Assembly (NCBI GenBank): GCA_022592435.1
Contig: JABYQS010000173.1
Span: 1 to 64,000, forward strand
Source of the DNA: Cerioporus squamosus
Taxonomy: Eukaryota; Basidiomycota; Agaricomycetes; Polyporales; Polyporaceae
Direction: 5' to 3'
Length of the DNA: 64,000 bases
This document shows positions 43,595 through 54,923 of the stretch, in pieces. The notes beneath the pieces are model-generated. The model worked only from the letters and a program-made list of their open reading frames with translations, ran no database searches and was not told where the DNA came from. The position numbers and the translations under genes were made by a program. Position 1 is the first letter of the stretch, and each line of letters begins with the position of its first letter.

Positions 43595-44228
43595 TGGCAT
43601 TCGATCTAGGTCAGTGATCTGCTCATGACTAGTACTAGAGATAGAGAACTGCTACATGCCACATTGTCATTGCCCTGCCAGGGGACTTTGTTTCTTTTTC
43701 TACGGGCAGAGAGCCGCGACAGGACGCGGCTGCCCATGTACAGTAACGTTTGGTCCCGAAACAAGCGGTGATAGGGGAGAGTGAGGACCAGTCCCGTTGC
43801 GGGACTTGAGCTCGACTCTAGTTCTCGTAAGCTGCTGGTCGCTCTCTGAGTCTCTTCCTTGTTCGCTGTTCTGTTGACATGAGGAGATTTGGAAGCTAGA
43901 TTCAAGAGAAAGCCTTCGAGTCGCAGCAGTTCCGAGTCCGTTACTCTCAGGTTCGGCTTTTACCGGGCCGGTCAACCGAGGCGGGATGACTGATGCGGGA
44001 GGAGCCTGGCGTTCCTCCTCCTGCTCCGCCTGTCGACCTGCGCGGCGACGACATCGACAACTACGACGACGAGGACAAGTAGGACAGCGAGGACGCTGTC
44101 TCTTGCCTGCTTCTCTTGGGCCCATTCTCATCGCAGGCTTCCCCTGGTCTTCCTCATTCTCTTCGGGCTGGTTCAGGCTGGTTTCTCCTATCGTCTCCTC
44201 TGTTTCAGGCAATATCGCTCTCTCAAAG
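43595..44228. other. Intergenic between divergent F-box-like genes
   Basis: About 630 bases between two divergent starts, probably containing both promoters. No gene seen. Confidence 0.4.
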
Positions 44229-46053
44229 ATGAAACGCGAACTGTCGCCGGCACCTTTGCCGCCGCCCAAGCGTGCTCATACGTTCTCGGAGCTTTCTATG
44301 GATGTGCACAAGCCGCGATTGACACTCGACGCCCTCCTCTTCGACGAGATCATCCTCCTCATCCTCTCGTATCTCTCGTGGACCGACCTATGTGCTCTGC
44401 AGGCCACCAATAGGAACTTCTTCCGACTATCTCTAGACAACCAGGTACATACTTGATTCATCACGAGAAGACGTGAAGCATCGATATTGAACATCTTCCC
44501 CGCATAGTTGTGGAAGTCGCTCTACATCAGCGAGTACGGCAGGGCTCGACTAAGAGGCGGGAGAGGCTTCATCGGTCGGGGCGATGGCCGCGAGGTGAAG
44601 CCCCTACCAGGGAGAGCGAAAGGAGAGAACGTGAAGGACTGGAAGTGGATGTTTCGCATCAGTTCGAACTGGCGGACAGGTGAGCAAATTCATGCTTGTA
44701 GCATCGAACGGACTCCTATTCATTCGGTTCACTAGGCCGTTGCTCGGTAGAGCACTCGACATGGGCAATCCGCTGGGATCACACTCGGAGGCCGCTCAGC
44801 TGGACGAGACCCACCTGCTGCTTGCCGGAAACGTCACTGTAGCAGCTTCGTCAAGGCCGAGTACCACCCCCACAGTTGTCGTAACATCGTCCGCCCACGC
44901 GCCACATACTCTGCGGTGTCCATCGAGCCGTGGCAACACCGCTTATATCACCGCTCTGGCACTTGATCAGTCTCCCCCGACTTCTGGGCACCATGGACGG
45001 CTCATCAGCTTCCTGTCCACGGGCGAGTTTGTGCTATATACGATAGACCACCATTCTCCGTCGTCATCATCGCGGCTGTTCACGTACGTCCCGTCTGGGC
45101 GGAGCTCACGATATGCACCTATCGTGCAAGCCGTCTACCACCATCCCCTCCTCGTCACGCTCTCGCAGTCCTTCCACCTCTCGATCTACGACATCTCAGA
45201 GAACACTGTCCGCCACACGCAAACGCTCACCTCATTCACGTCTTATCCGCCAAGCTCGCTCGTCCTCTCCACGCCCTCGCCGACGACCTACAAGCTCGTC
45301 CTCGCATACGCCATCCCCGTGTACCCCTCGCACTGGTCGGTGGGCGCCACGGAGCTCATTGTCGCGAACACGGAGTCGGAGCGTATGATCGTCGCGAGCA
45401 CGCGCACCACGCGCGCCGTCGACGTCCCTCAAGGCTGGCTCGACGAGAACAAGATGCGCACGATCCGCGAGCAGTGGAGCCGCAAGGTCGCACGCGTCGC
45501 GGACACGCAGACGGACGGAAAGTGGGTCGTCCTCGCCCCGGGACACGACATTCCTACCACGGCACTCGAAGACGAGCAGCCCGCGTCTGGCAGCGCTTCG
45601 CCATCGTCGTCGTCGAGCGCGTCCCCGTCGTCGTCGCCATCCCCGTATGCGTCGTCGAGCATGTACAGCGCGTCGGGGCTGCAGCTGTACCGCCTGCACC
45701 TGCCGTCGCCGTCTTCGAGCTCGGCGTCGCCCAAGCTAAACTTCGTGCGTACCCTCCACGGGCAGATCGGGCCGGTCTCCGCGCTTGCTCTTGCGGACGG
45801 GCGGTGCGTGAGTCTCGGGGTGAACGGCAGCATATGGGTGTGGGATCTTGAGGCTGGGACAGGGACGGAGGTGAGCGGCGGACTGGACGAGGCTTCCGAT
45901 GACGACGAGGAGGATGAGGAGAGGAGAGCGGAGGTGTGGGAGATGGTTAAGCTGCGCATTGCGAGAGGGGCGAGGGGGTCGGTTGTGTTCGATGATAGAA
46001 GGATCGTCAGTGCGAGCGGGCGGGGCGTGGAGGTGAGGAGGTTTGATATCTAA
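44229..46053 (+). CDS. F-box protein with WD40/beta-propeller-like C-terminus
   Basis: The start at 44229 (MKRELSPAPLPPPKRAHTFS) leads to a clear F-box: LLFDEIILLILSYLSWTDLC, LQATNRNFFRLSLDNQLWKS (the second part spans an intron with gtacat...gcatag). A second intron (gtgagc...cactag, about 44680-44735) is followed by one long exon. This holds repeated propeller-like strands: GRLISFLSTGEFVLYTID, PLLVTLSQSFHLSIYDI, and near the end HGQIGPVSALALADGRCVSL with GSIWVWDLEAG, a good WD unit. It ends RIVSASGRGVEVRRFDI at 46053. Proteins of this architecture recruit substrates to SCF E3 ligases. The gene is intact, unlike its two flanking F-box-like neighbours. A low-complexity Ser/Pro insert (about 45590-45680) is a loop in the propeller. 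Confidence 0.82.
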
Positions 46054-46507
46054 TACTTTGTGGGAGGACGGGTGAGTGGGTGGATGTTGGGTGGTATCAT
46101 TATATGCTTGGTTCCAATGGTTCGTGCCTCTGTACTATATCTCCTGTGCTATAGAGCTCTGCTTGATTGCTTCTTCGCAGTTACTCAATTCATGGGAAGA
46201 ACTCGAACACCGTCCCCCACAGGCTCTACACATCCCTCAAGGCCTCATGAACTTGTTCTGGATACACTCCGCGCCATCTATGTTCGCAACTGCGTTGATT
46301 ACGTTACCGGGTCGGCCGTTAAATATCATAGTTCATAACGTCAGATCCCACCAACCGCAGTCGCCACATCCTCCTTCCTCCGCCCTACCATTTACTGCTG
46401 CCCGTGTCCCAACCCACCGCTGCAATGGGCCACCGCGTTCTGTCATGGCTCTCTACGCGTAGAAAAATACCCACAGCATCTCGGCAGGACAACGCAGATG
46501 TCACGGT
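46054..46507. other. Intergenic
   Basis: No gene seen. Confidence 0.4.
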
Positions 46508-47913
46508 ATGTGGTGTTACACACTCCCCATCCAAGCATGTATGTATGTGCTTGAAGATCTGACCGGGACCGGATGCCAGGTCGATGTTTCACATAACACA
46601 GAAGTAGCAACAGGCGACAACCCAGCTTGCTCCCTTCGAATCCCGCTCGAAATCTGGATCGCTATCGCCGAAATAATGGGGAGCAACGATGTTGGCTGGC
46701 GCTATCTCGTACCCCTCGCGCAGGTCTGCAAAGAGCTGCGCTATGCTGCGGAGGAAGCATTGTACTGCCGCGTCTCCGTCGGCCCCCACGTCCGCCAGCT
46801 GCTCTCTTTCCTGCACGCAGTCTGCGAGAGCGAGCGCCGCGCTGCAGCAGTGCGGGCGCTGCGAATCCGTGTGCCGATGGTGGTGTTCAGCTCTGTGCGG
46901 CGGACAGTGCTACAGAAGCTCGGCAGGCACTCCTCGAGGTACTCCGCTGCTGCCTCGCAGGCGCACTACTCGGTTGGCGCTCGAGAGGCGGGCAACTTGT
47001 CAGGTATACTCGCGCAGGCGTTTGGGCGGCTCGTCAACTTGAAGGAACTGGACTTCATCGACCTCAGCGACATCCATGTGTTGCCGATGTTGTTCAGGAA
47101 TGCCTCTTTCCAGCTGACGGAGCTCAGGGCGACGGGGAACGCGCTCTCGAAGGCGGCAGCGTGCCTCAAGCCCGCATGAATCTCGATCCCAAAAGACACC
47201 AACAATCTCCCTCGTCTCTAGCCACTGTCGAGAAGCTCACTGTCGAGGTCTCTAACGCTTCGCTCTACCTTGCAATGTCGGACCTTCAGCTGCTCTCCGT
47301 CACCCACCTCTGTCTCGACCGTGCGCTCTTTGTGGCGCTTCCAGACCTGCGACGAAGCGTCGACGCCCTGCCTAACCTCCTCTCCCTGTCAATTATCTGG
47401 TGCGGGTTCCAGGGCTATAATCACTACGACCCCTCCAGGCTATGGCCTACGCATGTTCTCGGGGACAAGCCCGTGTGTCGCCTCCGACGTTTGGAACTGT
47501 CCGAGTGGCGGACCCAACGTCCCTACGTGTGTCGTCCATCTACATAATTTCGCGACAGCCACGAGCTCACGGATGCTTCCCAGCACCCCATGACCGCAGG
47601 TCTTGATGCCGAGGTCGATGCGCACCTCGTGCGAGTCAAAGACTTATGTCCCAGTATCACGACACTGGTATGGTGGCCCTCGGAGTACTACCGCGATCTC
47701 GCCGCGACGGGAGCGGTCCTTCCGACGCAGTTTTGCCAGGCGCTGCGGCGATATACCGAAGGAATATTCACGACGTGGCCGACGCTGGAGCGCTTCGAAC
47801 GCCCGAAGCTGGAGAGTTACAACCCGGCCTTTACGGCGTTTGTGAGAGGTTCCGACGGCCGTGTTTCCGACAGACAGACCGTGTTCTGCCCAGATAGATG
47901 GAGGGAAGTGTAG
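46508..47913 (+). pseudogene. F-box-like protein with leucine-rich tail, frameshifted (inverted paralogue 2)
   Basis: Close relative of 42244-43594 in opposite orientation. Shared features: TGCQVDVSHN, LRIPLEIWIAIAEIMG, PLAQVCKELRYAAEEALYCR, ASQAHYSVGAREAGNLSG, VNLKELDFIDL. At about 47163 the frame breaks: the other copy reads tgcctgcaggcc, this one tgcctcaagccc, one base fewer. Translation would stop at 47177-47179 (ACLKPA). The original frame continues as SSLATVEKLTVEVSNASLYL, VDALPNLLSLSIIW. An intron (gtgtgt...cgcag, about 47527-47600) is followed by GLDAEVDAHLVRVKDLCPS and the ending DRWREV at 47913. No intron can account for the change, so this is a pseudogene or an assembly error. The start may lie upstream of 46508. 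Confidence 0.7.
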
Positions 47914-48127
47914 GAGTGAGTCACATTTCATAATTTTCGACGAACAGCATTTATGTGATATGGTCGCATAGGGTAGGGTAGGTTTCTGCGGAGGTATGCA
48001 GAGATTTAGCATATGTCAGTAACTGACTCTGTTGGACTGGTCGCATGTGCAGGCCCCTGTGCCCTCGCAAGAGTGCCCGAGAACGCTGCATGCACTCCAC
48101 GGCATACTAGTATGCCGAGGTAGTTCA

Positions 48128-49550
48128 CTACTTCTTTGCATTCTTGCACTCGGATTTGTGCTTCTTCTTCCAGTGAGTCTGATGTAACGATGAGTATACG
48201 GCACTCGCGAATATTAATGACATGGATCGTGTACTCACCGCCTGGCATTCCCTGCCACAGTAGAACCGTTGCCCACACCTCGAGCATGCCCTCAGCCCAT
48301 GCGGACTCCCGCACTGCGCACACGCAGTAGCCGTCGGGTTATCTTTCCTCGTCGCCCTGACGCCCTCCTCCATGAACTGTCCCCTGCTTCCCGTTGGGGT
48401 CTGCACGACGACGTTACCCTTCTTCATCTTGATCCCTATCCGGCTCGAGATCTCGTTCGGCTGCAACAGCGTCTCGAGTCTCCCCTCTCCGACGGGCACG
48501 ACGAACTTCTTGCTCGCATGTGAGAGGCTGGCCTTGCTGTCCAGCGCGTTCTGAACCTCGGCGCGACACTCCTCGATGTCGAACTCGTCAAAGGAGTACA
48601 GCAGCGGGTCGCTGGGCTTCTGGCGATCCTTGAAGTTCGACGCGTCGAAGAGCGCGTTGACGGCGTCATGCTTCCCCTTGTAGTTGTCCTTGCCCGAAGA
48701 CGCATCGGCCTCCTGCAGGCACTCTCGCCAAGACCATGTACCGGTGCTGGAGCCATCTGGGAGCCGACCGCCTCTGCCGGCAAGGACGGCGACTGTCCCT
48801 GTGCTTGATTCCGCAGGCGCGATCTCTTCGAGCTGGGGTGTTGGTTAGTTGTCACATCCTCAGCGGGAGAGGCGGAAAGGCGCACCTTGATGTCGACGAA
48901 CCACTTGTCGCCGAAGTCGTAGTGGTAGAGCATGACGTCTCCCGGTGCCCGGAGGATGTGCGCGATGCAGTAGCTGATGACAGTCGCTTTAGAGTCAGCG
49001 TTGTAGCTCGACGGCAAGAGGAGAAGTGAGTTGCACCTCTCTTCGGGTATGTACGCATACCCAGCGTTGTCCATCCAGGTCATGAGGTCGATAGAGTTGC
49101 AGTCCTGCGAGACAACTGTGAGATACTAAACGCACGCGGTTGTACTAGTAGTCCTGCCATACCTTCGGACCAAACTGAGCGCCGTCCTTCAGGTCCTGGA
49201 AGGTGTGCGCATGGAGGTTACGAACCCTACAGAGACGAAGAGCTCGCTCATCAAGAGTAAGGGATACCTCGAAGGAGACGACTACGTACCATCCCCAGAC
49301 CGGAGTCAAAACCTTGTCGGCGAACACGCCCAAGGGAAGGCCGCCAGAAACACGAATCCGTCGCCAGTAGCGATGTGCCGAGGTATCTGTGGGATGCTCG
49401 AGGAAACTATGCGTTCGCGGGTGAGTAACTTCTATCCCTCAGAACCAGGGACGCGACTCACGGGATTGCGACGTAGAGGGTGTAGTCGCGTCGCGGAAGA
49501 TCGCCAAGGTCGACTTGAGCAAGTTGTTTCACCTGGGTCCTGGTCAGCAT
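48128..49550 (-). CDS. MYND zinc-finger protein with pRiA4b-ORF3-like domain
   Basis: The start at 49550 gives MLTRTQVKQLAQVDLG and RRDYTLYVAIP, the first strand of the pRiA4b ORF-3-like domain. After introns, RRIRVSGGLPLGVFADKV, LHAHTFQDLKDGAQFGPK and YHYDFGDKWFVDIK follow; the Y-D-F-GD-x-W motif is diagnostic. Then comes a linker (NALFDASNFKDRQKPSDP). A C-terminal MYND finger follows: CAQCGSPHGLRACSRCGQRF, YCGRECQA, spliced across 48180-48235 to HWKKKHKSECKNAKK. The Cys/His spacing C-x2-C, C-x2-C, C-x3-C, H-x7-C fits MYND. The pRiA4b domain was first seen in a bacterial plasmid/IS context and is found fused to MYND in many basidiomycetes. Its role is unknown; MYND domains bind proteins. Confidence 0.85.
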
Positions 49551-50000
49551 CCGTATTGAGTGACTGCAGAATGGATGGCGGCTGCAGAAATGAATGAAAG
49601 GACCGACAAGGACTACTATAGGCCGGTATGTGGCACATTTCCGCCAACTGGACGTTGTTAGACACATAGGCTCGATCCTGAGTTCGATTGTAGCACCAAC
49701 CTCACAATCTCAGACAACTAGACAAGGCTGATGGTGGACGAGGGGCGGGAGGAGGAGCGCGCAAGGCCGCCACCTGCGTCTGAGGCAGAGCCGTAACTTA
49801 CGACGGACGTCAGCTCTGCCTCAAACGCAGGGAACAGGCGCCACAGGGATAGGTCTAAGATATCGATACGCGGGCAACAGGAGCAGGAGGAGGCGTGGTA
49901 GTAGTTGCAGGAGATTGTGGATGCTGACAAGGATCAAAGGCGGCCCAGCTGGCCTCTACGACCTTCGCGGTCCATGGTAGCACGGAATCCACGCCTTCCA
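49551..50000. other. Intergenic
   Basis: No supported gene. Confidence 0.4.
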
Positions 50001-50893
50001 TCACACAGTGACAAAGGCTTTCGGCCCAAATCCAAGTAAACGGGGGATCTGGTCGATGATACGGGGTATAAACAGCGCGGTCAAGAGGGACTGACCTTTT
50101 TGTCCATCAGAGCATTCACAAACTGCTCCTCTGGACGTATTTTCGTCTTCCTGTCGTAGATGAACTGTGTCGTCATCTGTCGCGAACGAGATGAGAGGCG
50201 CGACTGGGGCAAACGGGCGGGACCTCACCCTACGAGACATTATCCGCATGACTGGAATCTCAGTTATCTTCTCCTCATTGGTCTGACAGAAATATAAGTA
50301 TATGGAGGTGGATGCGCAGTGCCCTGGCTGTATACGAACCGGATAGAGTCCCCAGTTCTCGACGTATCCATTCCTGCACCGCCGTGGCGTGAACGTAAGC
50401 GGATCTGAACAATGAATACATATCAGACACAAGAGCCCCAAAAAAGCGGCATGTCAGACCCACCCTCCCAGAATATCTCGTCGAGGTTCGACCCGTCGTC
50501 CTCAGGGTCGAACTTGACGAATGCTGGTTTCTTGTATTCTCCTCGTGGGGTGAAGCGGCAAGGACTGCCAGGCGCGATTTGAGACATCGCCTCGCGTTCA
50601 TCGCAAAATAAATCCTCCATAATCATGACTTGTGTCGCAAATTGCCAATGTCGACGTCGTTTGAGGTCAAGAACGTCCGTCGGTGGCTCAAATGCGAGGA
50701 AGAAGCTGGCAGTGGCTGAAGGGCTTGTATCGATTAGCGCCCAGTCGCGTCGTGTTGCGACGCGTCGACCACGTGCCTCGTGCTCAGGCTGATGTAAACT
50801 TCTGAGTCTCAGCGGCAGTTTCGGGCTTGGACTCGGAGTCTCTTCTCCTCCTCCTCCTCCTCCAGGCTCCAGGTGTCCTCTTCTAGTCCTCAT
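50001..50893 (-). CDS. Uncharacterised protein
   Basis: Not recognised. The first exon from 50893 opens with a Gly/Pro/Ser-rich leader (MRTRRGHLEPGGGGGG), then LIDTSPSATASFFLAFEPPT, ATQVMIMEDLFCDEREAMSQ and FTPRGEYKKPAFVKFDPEDD. It probably ends near 50460 at a gtgggt donor, joining (ttcag at about 50405) FTPRRCRNGYVENWGLYPVR and STSIYLYFCQTNEEKITEIP. The 3' part is less sure: the frame stays open to 50001, but a gtgagg near 50225 may be a donor. Acidic, no membrane segment or known domain. The coding assignment rests on composition and the in-frame splice. Confidence 0.45.
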
Positions 50894-51708
50894 GCGTTGC
50901 TACTGCGACACGCAAGTCTTGCTTGGACTCATACACGCATGGATTGAGTGCTGCTGTGACTATGACAATGACGACGGAAGTGCAATCGCCACAACAACAT
51001 GTCCAGGCAGCATGAGGACGAGTTCGCAACTACAGAGAGGATGACTGAGTTTTGTGGGAGATCTGTCAAGATTGTCTTTGCAATGTGAGTGGCTTGTCTA
51101 AGGGATGTTGACTGACTGCGACTGACATCGTCTCCCTACATATCCGCAGAGCATGACGCCGGGGCTCGCGACATCGTGGCTCTCCTCAGTCTCCCCTGTG
51201 CTCGTACCATCCACGATCCCTGGCATTCCAACCGCCGCCATGTCTACTCTTCTCTAGTGCGATACATCTTGTCTCTCTACTTCCTTGTCACTGCCGGTAT
51301 TCCCCTTGACGAAGCGTCCCCGGTCCTCATAGTCCCGGGCATCCTCTGCTCCTGCAATGTAGTTGCGGCTTATGGTCTTGCGGTTTCCGTCGTGCGCCAT
51401 CTGCAACAGCTCAGCGGTCTCCTGTGCAATAAATTCATCTACTGACCGTCGTCCTGCTTGGTACTTCACTGACAATAGTATACGTCACCCGGATGTCGAC
51501 GAGAACGACGCAACAATCGCTCATGTTTGCCCGTTGCCTCCCGTTGCCAATCACTTGACGCGCCCGTGAATGACATGCCATTGTAGTGCGCCTCGTAGTG
51601 GTGTGCACGGTATCTCGCAATATAACGAGGCCCTCAGAGTTTCACTTTCGATTCTCACCTTCTCTAGCTCCTACCCGTAGACCTCGCTATCAACTCATTC
51701 AACTTGTG
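50894..51708. other. Intergenic
   Basis: No supported gene in 815 bases. Confidence 0.4.
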
Positions 51709-52909
51709 ATGTCCCAGTCGACCGCACCCTCTTCGACAGATGTATCGATTGTAAGTCCAACATCGTTCTTCGTGCAGAGAGAGAGAGACTCGACAGATGT
51801 GCTTTACAGGAAGACAAGCAGAGCATACCGGGCAGGAAGTGGCGGTTGCTACTTGCGATATGGAGGAAATATAGCCATCAGCTCACCGCGTCGTGTTTCT
51901 GCAAGACTCATAGCGTGGAGGAAATCGGAGAAGATCACTACGGCGTCCGGCTACGCAAGTCGGATGACTTCAAGGCTTTCGCCACTGCTGCGGCGACGCC
52001 GGGCTGTCCGCTCCAGCATCCGGGCTCCGTACAGGCTTTGGCCATACGGACGTCTCGCGACGCCAGTGTTGCTGAAGACGCATTGAAGAAGGTGGCCGGT
52101 GCCCTCATCATCGTCCAGGAGCTCCACATGGTCGGGCTCAGCAGAGACAGCGTCGAAACCTTCTGGTTCGCAGTCCCGGCCGAGACATCCATCCAGTACA
52201 TGTTGGCAACCTACCTCCCTAGCTCGGGTTTCCCTTGCTTAGCATCCGTGACGGCGCTGGAAACATGGGACGAAATCGTTCACCTAGGCGACGACTTCCG
52301 CTCCTTGTCCCATCTCAAGCTTCATCCCGAGCACGGCTGGCCCTCTGTGGTGGCAGTCTCTGGAGGCATTCGCAGCGTCTACGCAGCTCGTCTCCCTCTG
52401 CGTCTCTTTCGCTCGTTGCGAACCTGTGCGCCATCCTATCTCCTCCCGTCTGTTCCTCCCGAACCTGCGATATCTTCAGGTGGACGAATCTCGCTACGAG
52501 GTGCGCGGCCTTGTTCCCATTGACTTTCATATATCGACTAACTTTCTCTTCATAGCTAGTCATCCGTGGCGAAGCGGTTGTGACGCATAAGCCAAACAGC
52601 TTCTCCGCTGAGAGCTGGAGCGACGCGTTCCCCAATATCGATACTTTCGTGTGGACACCACCGAGTAACGACAGCCCGACGTCGAGGGAGTACGTGGACG
52701 GGTCCATCTTCTCGACGTTCGCAGATCGGCTGTTCTTGTCATGGCCGAGGTTGACCTGCTTCAAAGGCGGGATGCTTATGGAGGACGAAGACCGCGGTAA
52801 ACGTCGAGTGTGGTGGGTTCAATGGGGCGGCAGGTCCGTGAGATCCTGTGCGGAGGAAGAGGACAACGACGAAGGCTGGTTAAGGTATGCGAGGAGACTC
52901 CCCTCATGA
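51709..52909 (+). CDS. F-box-like / leucine-rich family protein, doubtful reading frame
   Basis: The start at 51709 (MSQSTAPSSTDVSI) and an intron (gtaagt...tacag) lead to EDKQSIPGRKWRLLLAIWRK. The core contains VETFWFAVPAETSIQYMLA and LGDDFRSLSHLKL. The frame then seems to change: FLPNLRYLQVDESRYE, just before the last intron (gtgcgc...catag), is coded in another frame. That segment parallels LSSLEYLEVDESKCES of the gene at 53.5 kb, so it must be real. Either a one-base shift near 52320-52330 or an unusually short 40-base intron (gtggtg at about 52345 to acgcag at about 52386) joins them. The final exon reads LVIRGEAVVTHKPNSFSAES and ends at 52907-52909. Function unknown; relatives carry F-box-like N-termini. 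Confidence 0.5.
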
Positions 52910-53511
52910 TCACCCGATGGCAGTTGACATGTGTAAACGACTTTGTGTAGAATACGATGATGACCGAGTCAGGAAAAGCTGATGAGGAGGGTCCAAGCTA
53001 CGAGTCCGCGCTCATGGCGACAGACGAATGTAACGAGGTACTGGCGCTCTACGGGCGATGCACTTTCCTCACCGCTCAGAAGGCATGACCTCTCGCGAAG
53101 CCCAGATATGGTGGGACATATTCGCCGCCGCAGTCTTGGCAACTGTGCAAATGTCCTTCCGATTAAGTGAGCGATTCGTCTTGCCCCCATTGCCTCCTCG
53201 TGCGAACTGACGCCGCGCAGATACGTCTTCCTCGGGCTCACCTCGTCAAATGTGCGAGATCGCCACAGTGCTCCGGTATCCAGGGAAATGCTCTTCACAA
53301 TAGGTACTGCAGACAACTATGTCGCCCCCGGTTGCGTCCTCGTGCTCTAGCGTAGCTAGGTGAGCGTATAAAGTGGGTCGGGGTGAGCACAGATCTTCAA
53401 CACACACTCTCTCCCCCCTGCCTCCGAGCTCTCCCCACTACTCGCCAATTTCAAGGCGACTGCATTCCTCTATCACACCTGAGTTTATTACCTTCGCACG
53501 TGGGCTTCACG
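52910..53511. other. Intergenic, promoter of the next F-box-like gene
   Basis: No gene seen. Confidence 0.4.
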
Positions 53512-54923
53512 ATGTCCGGTGCTGCTCAGTCCACCGTTCGCTCCACCAACACATCGGTATGTGCGCATGCCGCTGTCATAAGTCCGTTTCCGTTGGTCTG
53601 ACACGGATGCCGTCGCGGTTCGCCACATGCGCAGAGTTCCTCCGGCGTTGAATTGCCCAGGGAAATATGGTCTATGATATTTCATGAACTCTATAAGGAG
53701 GATACATTCTACTGCGACCGCAAAGCACACGCAGCCCTAGCAGCGGCCACTAATGTATCTCACGAGCTGCGTAAAGAGGCTGAGCGCTACCTGCGGCGCG
53801 TTGTGCGCTTCGCCTCTGATCCGAAGAAGGAGAGGACCACACTGTCGAGGGTCACTGACTACGTGAAGTTCCCCATGCCACAGAGGTTCATGGACTTTAT
53901 GAGCCGCGTTCTTGGCGATGACCCGATTCGCAGCGCCGTGGAGGACATCACTCTTTACTTCACCAAGGAGTATCCAGCCTCACAGTTCGACACTACTCAT
54001 GAAGGAGAAAAGAAGGCTGAAGCCAAAGCGGACGAACTTGGGATTCAAGTGCTCTCCCTTCTCCACCGTCTCGGAGTCAATCTCCGCACGCTGCGCATCA
54101 GTTTTTACTTCGCCTACGCCTTGACGGAAGCCCCCGTCAGGAAAAGGAAAGGGGAGGCGGCAGAGCTTATCCAGGCATGCGAAAACCTGGAGACCCTCGT
54201 CATCTTCTGTCGCGAAGCTTTCGTGGGGCTGAATACCCAGGATCAGCTCTGGAGCGTGTGCAACACGTTCAGTCGGACCCTCAAACACCTGCGAATCGAT
54301 ATGTATCCCGTTGCCATACTGTTCTCAGTGCCAATGCAAACAACCAGCATGAACAAGACATTATGCGACAAGCTAGTCTCTCTCAAGATCTCCTTCAAAG
54401 GATCTCGATCCACCAACCTCCATGAATTCTGGCCATGCGGCTGGGTCAAGCTGGGCGGGATAACGTTGTCTAGTCTCGAGTACCTTGAGGTAGACGAAAG
54501 CAAATGTGAAAGCGTAAGTCCTTCCTCCGTGAGCAACGTATCAGAAGCTAACTTCGCGGGGGCTTCACTTAGGAGTTGCACTTTGGCGGGGATGGGGAGG
54601 GGGGTGGCGAGACCGCGGCAAAGACCTGGGCATTCCACTGCCCGCGGCTTCACCGTTTCGTGTGGATACCCTCATACAAACACCACGTCGCCATGTGCCT
54701 GAAGCAAGTTTCTGAGCGGCAATTTCAAGACTTCATGATGGGGCTCTTTGGCCACTTCACTACCCTCCGGCACTTTGGCCATACAGATCTTGCGACGATC
54801 AGCAAGTCTCCGCCCTATCTAGTGCACATTCGTGACGATGCCGAATTCCCTAAGCTTCGCACCGAAATGAAGTACAACGGGGATCTTTGGGACCGAACGA
54901 CTCCAGCGCCAGCTGAAGAGTAG
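53512..54923 (+). CDS. F-box-like protein with leucine-rich C-terminal part
   Basis: The start at 53512 (MSGAAQSTVRSTNTS) and a short intron (gtatgt...cgcag) join to SSGVELPREIWSMIFHELYK, an F-box-like opening (LP-x-E-IW). HAALAAATNVSHELRKEAER and YLRRVVRFASD follow. The middle is leucine-rich with alternating hydrophobic strands: LGVNLRTLRISFYFAYALTE, CENLETLVIFCREAF, TLKHLRIDMYPVAILF, LSSLEYLEVDESKCES. A last intron (gtaagt...cttag near 54513-54574) precedes ELHFGGDG and the ending TTPAPAEE. About 420 residues, all frames consistent, so this copy is intact. Probable SCF-type adaptor; substrate unknown. Together with 51.7, 46.5, 42.2 and 62.9 kb it makes this window rich in such genes. Confidence 0.7.
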
